DNA from: Rhodoferax sp. | GTDB lineage: Bacteria; Pseudomonadota; Gammaproteobacteria; Burkholderiales; Burkholderiaceae_C | Assembly: GCF_028714215.1 (NCBI RefSeq) | Contig: NZ_JAQTMS010000008.1 | Span: 62,001 to 126,000, forward strand | Direction: 5' to 3' | DNA: 64,000 nt | In this document: piece after piece, positions 61,329 through 64,000 of the stretch | How the letters are laid out: each line of letters begins with the position of its first letter | How positions within the stretch are numbered: the stretch's first letter is position 1 | Made by a program: the position numbers and the translations under genes | The notes under the pieces: model-generated | Told to the model about the DNA's origin: nothing | The model's database searches: none | Seen by the model: only the letters and a program-made list of their open reading frames with translations

Positions 61329-62366
61329 TCAGTTGCGGAATGGCCATAGGTGGAAAAAGCGGCGAATGCGCCGCCACACTTCTGCGAGCCCATGCGGCTC
61401 GAAAACCAGAAACCCGATGATCAGCAGCCCGAACAGCACGGTGCGCACGGGCGACAGGAAGACCGTCAACTCGGTGCCGCGCGGCAGCAGGGCGACGCCC
61501 AGTTTGAGCAGTTCCGGCACCATGGTCATGAAGACCGCGCCCAGAATGCCGCCCAGCATGGAACCCATGCCGCCGACGATGATGGCGGCGAGGAAGAAGA
61601 TCGACATCGAGAGCGGAAAACTCTCCGGCGTAACGACGCGGAAGAAGTAGGCCCAGAGGCCGCCGGCCAAGCCGGCATAGAACGAGGAAAGTCCGAACGA
61701 CAGCAGCTTGTAGCGCAGCAGCGGGATGCCCAGCACCTCGGCCGAGATGTCGCGGTCGCGGATGGCAATAAAGGCGCGGCCGACCCGCGTGCGAAACAGA
61801 TTGGCGGCGCCCAGCAGCATCAGCACGGTCACCGGGACGATCACCCAGTAGAGGCGAAACGAGGTGTCCAGCAGCACGCCCCACAGTTTGGCCGGTGGCA
61901 CCGTGAGGCCGCCGGTGCCGCCGGTGAAAGCGCTGTTGGCAAACAGAAAATGCGCGATGAAAGAGGCCGCAATGGTGGCGATGGCCAGGTACAGGCCCTT
62001 GACGCGCAGCGACGGTATGCCCACGATCAGTCCGCCCAGCATGGCGACGAAGCCGCCGGCCAGCAGGTTGAGCAGGAACGGCGAGCCGACGCGCAGTTCC
62101 AGCAAGGCCACCGTGTAGGCACCCAGGCCCATGAAGGCGGCCTGGCCCAGGCTCACCAGACCGGTGTAGCCGGTCAGGATGTTGAGCCCGGTGGCGCTGG
62201 CGACGTTGATGCTGACCAGGCAGGCCAGGTACAACCAATAGTCGCTGGCCATGAACGGAAACAGCAGCAACACACCAACGCCCAGCGCCAGCCAGACCTG
62301 CTGGGTGCGCGAGTCGAACAGCGCGGCGTCGGCGATGTAAGTTTCCTTGAGGGTGCCGATGCGCAT
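61329..62366 (-). CDS. livM: Liv-type ABC transporter permease LivM
   Basis: A 345-residue permease with LNILTGYTGLVSLGQAAFMGLGAYTVALL, FIAIRDRDISAEVLGIPLLRYKLLSFGLSSFYAGLAGGLWAYF, and IIVGGMGSMLGGILGAVFM. The start at 62366 shares one base with the livH stop. A hydrophilic N-terminal tail of about 25 residues precedes the first helix. Confidence 0.92.
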   Translation of the reverse strand: MRIGTLKETYIADAALFDSRTQQVWLALGVGVLLLFPFMASDYWLYLACLVSINVASATGLNILTGYTGLVSLGQAAFMGLGAYTVALLELRVGSPFLLNLLAGGFVAMLGGLIVGIPSLRVKGLYLAIATIAASFIAHFLFANSAFTGGTGGLTVPPAKLWGVLLDTSFRLYWVIVPVTVLMLLGAANLFRTRVGRAFIAIRDRDISAEVLGIPLLRYKLLSFGLSSFYAGLAGGLWAYFFRVVTPESFPLSMSIFFLAAIIVGGMGSMLGGILGAVFMTMVPELLKLGVALLPRGTELTVFLSPVRTVLFGLLIIGFLVFEPHGLAEVWRRIRRFFHLWPFRN

Positions 62367-63244
62367 CAGAGTCTTTCGATCTCGTGCGTGCCGAACAGGC
62401 CGTAGGGCCGGACCATGAGCACCAGCACCAGCACGATGAAGGTCACCAGTAGCTTGTATTCGCCGCCCAGATAGACGCCCGCCAGCGCTTCGAGCAGGCC
62501 GATGAAGAGGCCGCCCACCAGAGCGCCCAGCACGCTGTCGAGCCCGCCGACGATGACCACCACCAGCACCGATAAGCCGAACACGCCCATCGACGAAGAG
62601 ATGCCACCAATAGCGCCCACGATGATGCCGGAGACGGCGGCAATCATGGCTGACGCGACCCAGGCCAGCGAAAACACGCGCGGCACGTTGATGCCCATCG
62701 AGTAGGCAGCGGTCGGGTCCGATGCGGTGGCGCGCAGGGCCACGCCGCCGCGCCAGAAGCGGAACACCAGCAGCACCAGCGCGATCAACACGGCAGCCAC
62801 CACGGCGCCGTAAAACACCTTGGGCGCCAGGAAGGCGTCGCCAACCATGATCGGCGTATTGGGCACGAAGTCGGGCAGCCGGCGCTGGTCGGCGGTCCAG
62901 ATCATCTCCACCAAGCCGACCAAAACGGAGCCCAGGCCAACCATGACCATGAAGACCGAGATCGGCGGCTCGCCCAGCAGCGGGCGGATCATGCTGCGCT
63001 CGATCACGGCACCCAGCACGCCGGCGCCGAGCACCGCCGCCGGGACGGCCAGCCACAAGGGCAGGGCGAAGGTGACGGCGAAAGTGAAAAACAGGTAGGC
63101 GCCGACCATCAGCATCTCGCCGATCGCGATGTTCACCACCTTGGTCGCCTTGTAGACCATGACGAAAGCCAGCGCCGCCAGCGCGTAGAGGCCACCACTG
63201 GCGATGCCGGTCAGGCTGATCTCGAACAGGTAGGCCCAATCCAT
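62366..63244 (-). CDS. livH: Liv-type ABC transporter permease LivH
   Basis: A 292-residue permease: ISLTGIASGGLYALAALAFVMVYKATKVVNIAIGEMLMVGAY at the start, LRATASDPTAAYSMGI in the coupling loop and VVIVGGLDSVLGALVGGLFIG near the end. Starts at ATG 63244, sharing one base with the livG stop. Confidence 0.92.
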   Translation of the reverse strand: MDWAYLFEISLTGIASGGLYALAALAFVMVYKATKVVNIAIGEMLMVGAYLFFTFAVTFALPLWLAVPAAVLGAGVLGAVIERSMIRPLLGEPPISVFMVMVGLGSVLVGLVEMIWTADQRRLPDFVPNTPIMVGDAFLAPKVFYGAVVAAVLIALVLLVFRFWRGGVALRATASDPTAAYSMGINVPRVFSLAWVASAMIAAVSGIIVGAIGGISSSMGVFGLSVLVVVIVGGLDSVLGALVGGLFIGLLEALAGVYLGGEYKLLVTFIVLVLVLMVRPYGLFGTHEIERL

Positions 63245-64000
63245 CAGACCGCCTCCCGGGTCGCGAGGCCGGCATGCAAGCGCCGGCGCAGGTCGCCGAC
63301 ATCGCCGGAACCGAGATAGGCGCGTATCACTTCGGGGTCGCCCTGCACCGCGGCCGGCGTGCCCTGCGCAATCACCTGGCCGAAGTTGAGCACCACCACG
63401 TGGTCGGACAAATCCATCACCATGCCCATGTCGTGCTCCACCATCAGCACGGTGACGCCCCATTCCTCGCGCACATCGAGGATGAAGCGCGCCATGTCCT
63501 CGGTTTCTTCGCGGTTCATGCCCGCCACCGGTTCGTCCAGCATCAGGATCTCGGGTTGCATGGCCAGGGCACGCGCCATTTCCACGCGCTTTTGCAGACC
63601 GTAAGGCAGCGCCGAGACCGGTGCGTGGCGGATGTGATCAATCTCCAGAAAATCGATGATGCGTTCCTCGATGTCGGCGCGCAGCGCAGCCTCTTCGCGC
63701 CGCGCGCGCCCCAGGTAGAACAAGGCGTCCAGCACGTTGGTCTTGAGATGCGCGTGGCGCCCCAGCTTGATGTTGTCGAGCACCGTCATGCCGCGAAACA
63801 GCGCAATGTTCTGAAAGCTGCGCCCCAGCCCCAATTTGGCGCGTTTGGGCGCCGGCAGGTGGGTGATGTCCTGGCCCTTGAAGCGCACCTGGCCACGGGT
63901 CGGCCGGTAGAAGCCGGAGACGGTGTTGAAGAGCGAAGTCTTGCCGGCGCCATTGGGCCCGATGATGGCCGTGATGGAGCCGGCTGCCACGCTAAAACCC
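63244..64000 (-). CDS. livG: Liv-type ABC transporter ATPase LivG (partial, N-terminus off the right edge)
   Basis: The frame is open to the right edge (GFSVAAGSITAIIGPNG...), so the N-terminus is missing. Visible motifs: Walker A GPNGAGKTS, LGRSFQNIALFRGMTVLDNI, a signature reading LPYGLQKRVEMARAL (LPYG in place of LSGG, as often in this LivG branch) and Walker B ILMLDEPVAGM. Probably near the start of the operon that continues leftwards through livH, livM, the binding protein, livF, acyl-CoA synthetase and enoyl-CoA hydratase. Confidence 0.92.
   Translation of the reverse strand, partial: GFSVAAGSITAIIGPNGAGKTSLFNTVSGFYRPTRGQVRFKGQDITHLPAPKRAKLGLGRSFQNIALFRGMTVLDNIKLGRHAHLKTNVLDALFYLGRARREEAALRADIEERIIDFLEIDHIRHAPVSALPYGLQKRVEMARALAMQPEILMLDEPVAGMNREETEDMARFILDVREEWGVTVLMVEHDMGMVMDLSDHVVVLNFGQVIAQGTPAAVQGDPEVIRAYLGSGDVGDLRRRLHAGLATREAV

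Overview
The window looks like chromosome from a GC-rich betaproteobacterium of the Comamonadaceae type (Rhodoferax/Polaromonas-like). This is inferred from the gene content: TRAP dicarboxylate uptake next to DctS/DctR, several Liv-type ABC operons with acyl-CoA synthetases, DUF5666 and CHRD lipoproteins, and tight ATGA-overlapping operons. No rRNA, tRNA or CRISPR array was seen.

Layout. 1-4.3 kb: a partial DUF1345 membrane protein, a DUF5666 lipoprotein, a small unknown gene, a CHRD lipoprotein and a DUF808 membrane protein. 4.3-8.2 kb: a TonB receptor followed by an argininosuccinate-lyase-like enzyme with a signal peptide. 8.4-15.9 kb: signalling genes, namely a double-domain KaiC ATPase, a 5'-truncated KaiB-like gene, a PAS-GAF-GGDEF-EAL protein, then a PstS-like periplasmic protein with a membrane PAS-GGDEF cyclase. 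15.9-17.1 kb: a DUF4143 ATPase behind a 29-bp palindrome. 17.1-24.0 kb: a complete TRAP transporter (dctPQM), a second dctP, and dctSR on the other strand. 24.1-28.4 kb: a bactofilin, then a three-gene operon of MFS carrier, PLP decarboxylase and zinc-type asparaginase. 28.5-34.7 kb: a RelE/Phd toxin-antitoxin pair, a TetR-controlled divergent locus (ABC binding protein one way; acyl-CoA synthetase and a biotinyl-carboxyltransferase fusion the other).

34.8-41.0 kb is an A+T-richer accessory island. It carries a compact minus-strand operon of four genes: a C5 cytosine methyltransferase, a phosphoribosyltransferase-like protein, an ORC/CDC6-like AAA+ ATPase and a Rossmann-like protein of unknown function. 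This looks like a biological-conflict (defence) system and is the main candidate for an undescribed system here. The island is bracketed by the 3' end of the carboxyltransferase gene and a decayed second copy of that same 3' end at 40890-41004. Right after it come a HigBA-type pair and a broken second toxin-antitoxin pair.

42.0-53.8 kb is ordinary transport: a LysR regulator, a Liv ABC operon with an amidohydrolase, a two-component system, and an SsuABC/TauABC-type ABC transporter. 53.8-56.5 kb is a second A+T-richer patch holding small unrelated minus-strand genes separated by attC-like sites, that is, a remnant integron cassette array with no integrase in view. One cassette encodes a probable PD-(D/E)XK nuclease-fold protein. 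56.7-64.0 kb is a catabolic operon: Liv ABC transporter, long-chain acyl-CoA synthetase and enoyl-CoA hydratase, running off the right edge.

Taken together, most of the window imports and activates organic and fatty acids and senses them. Two accessory patches, at 34.7-41.98 kb and 53.8-56.5 kb, interrupt this background.
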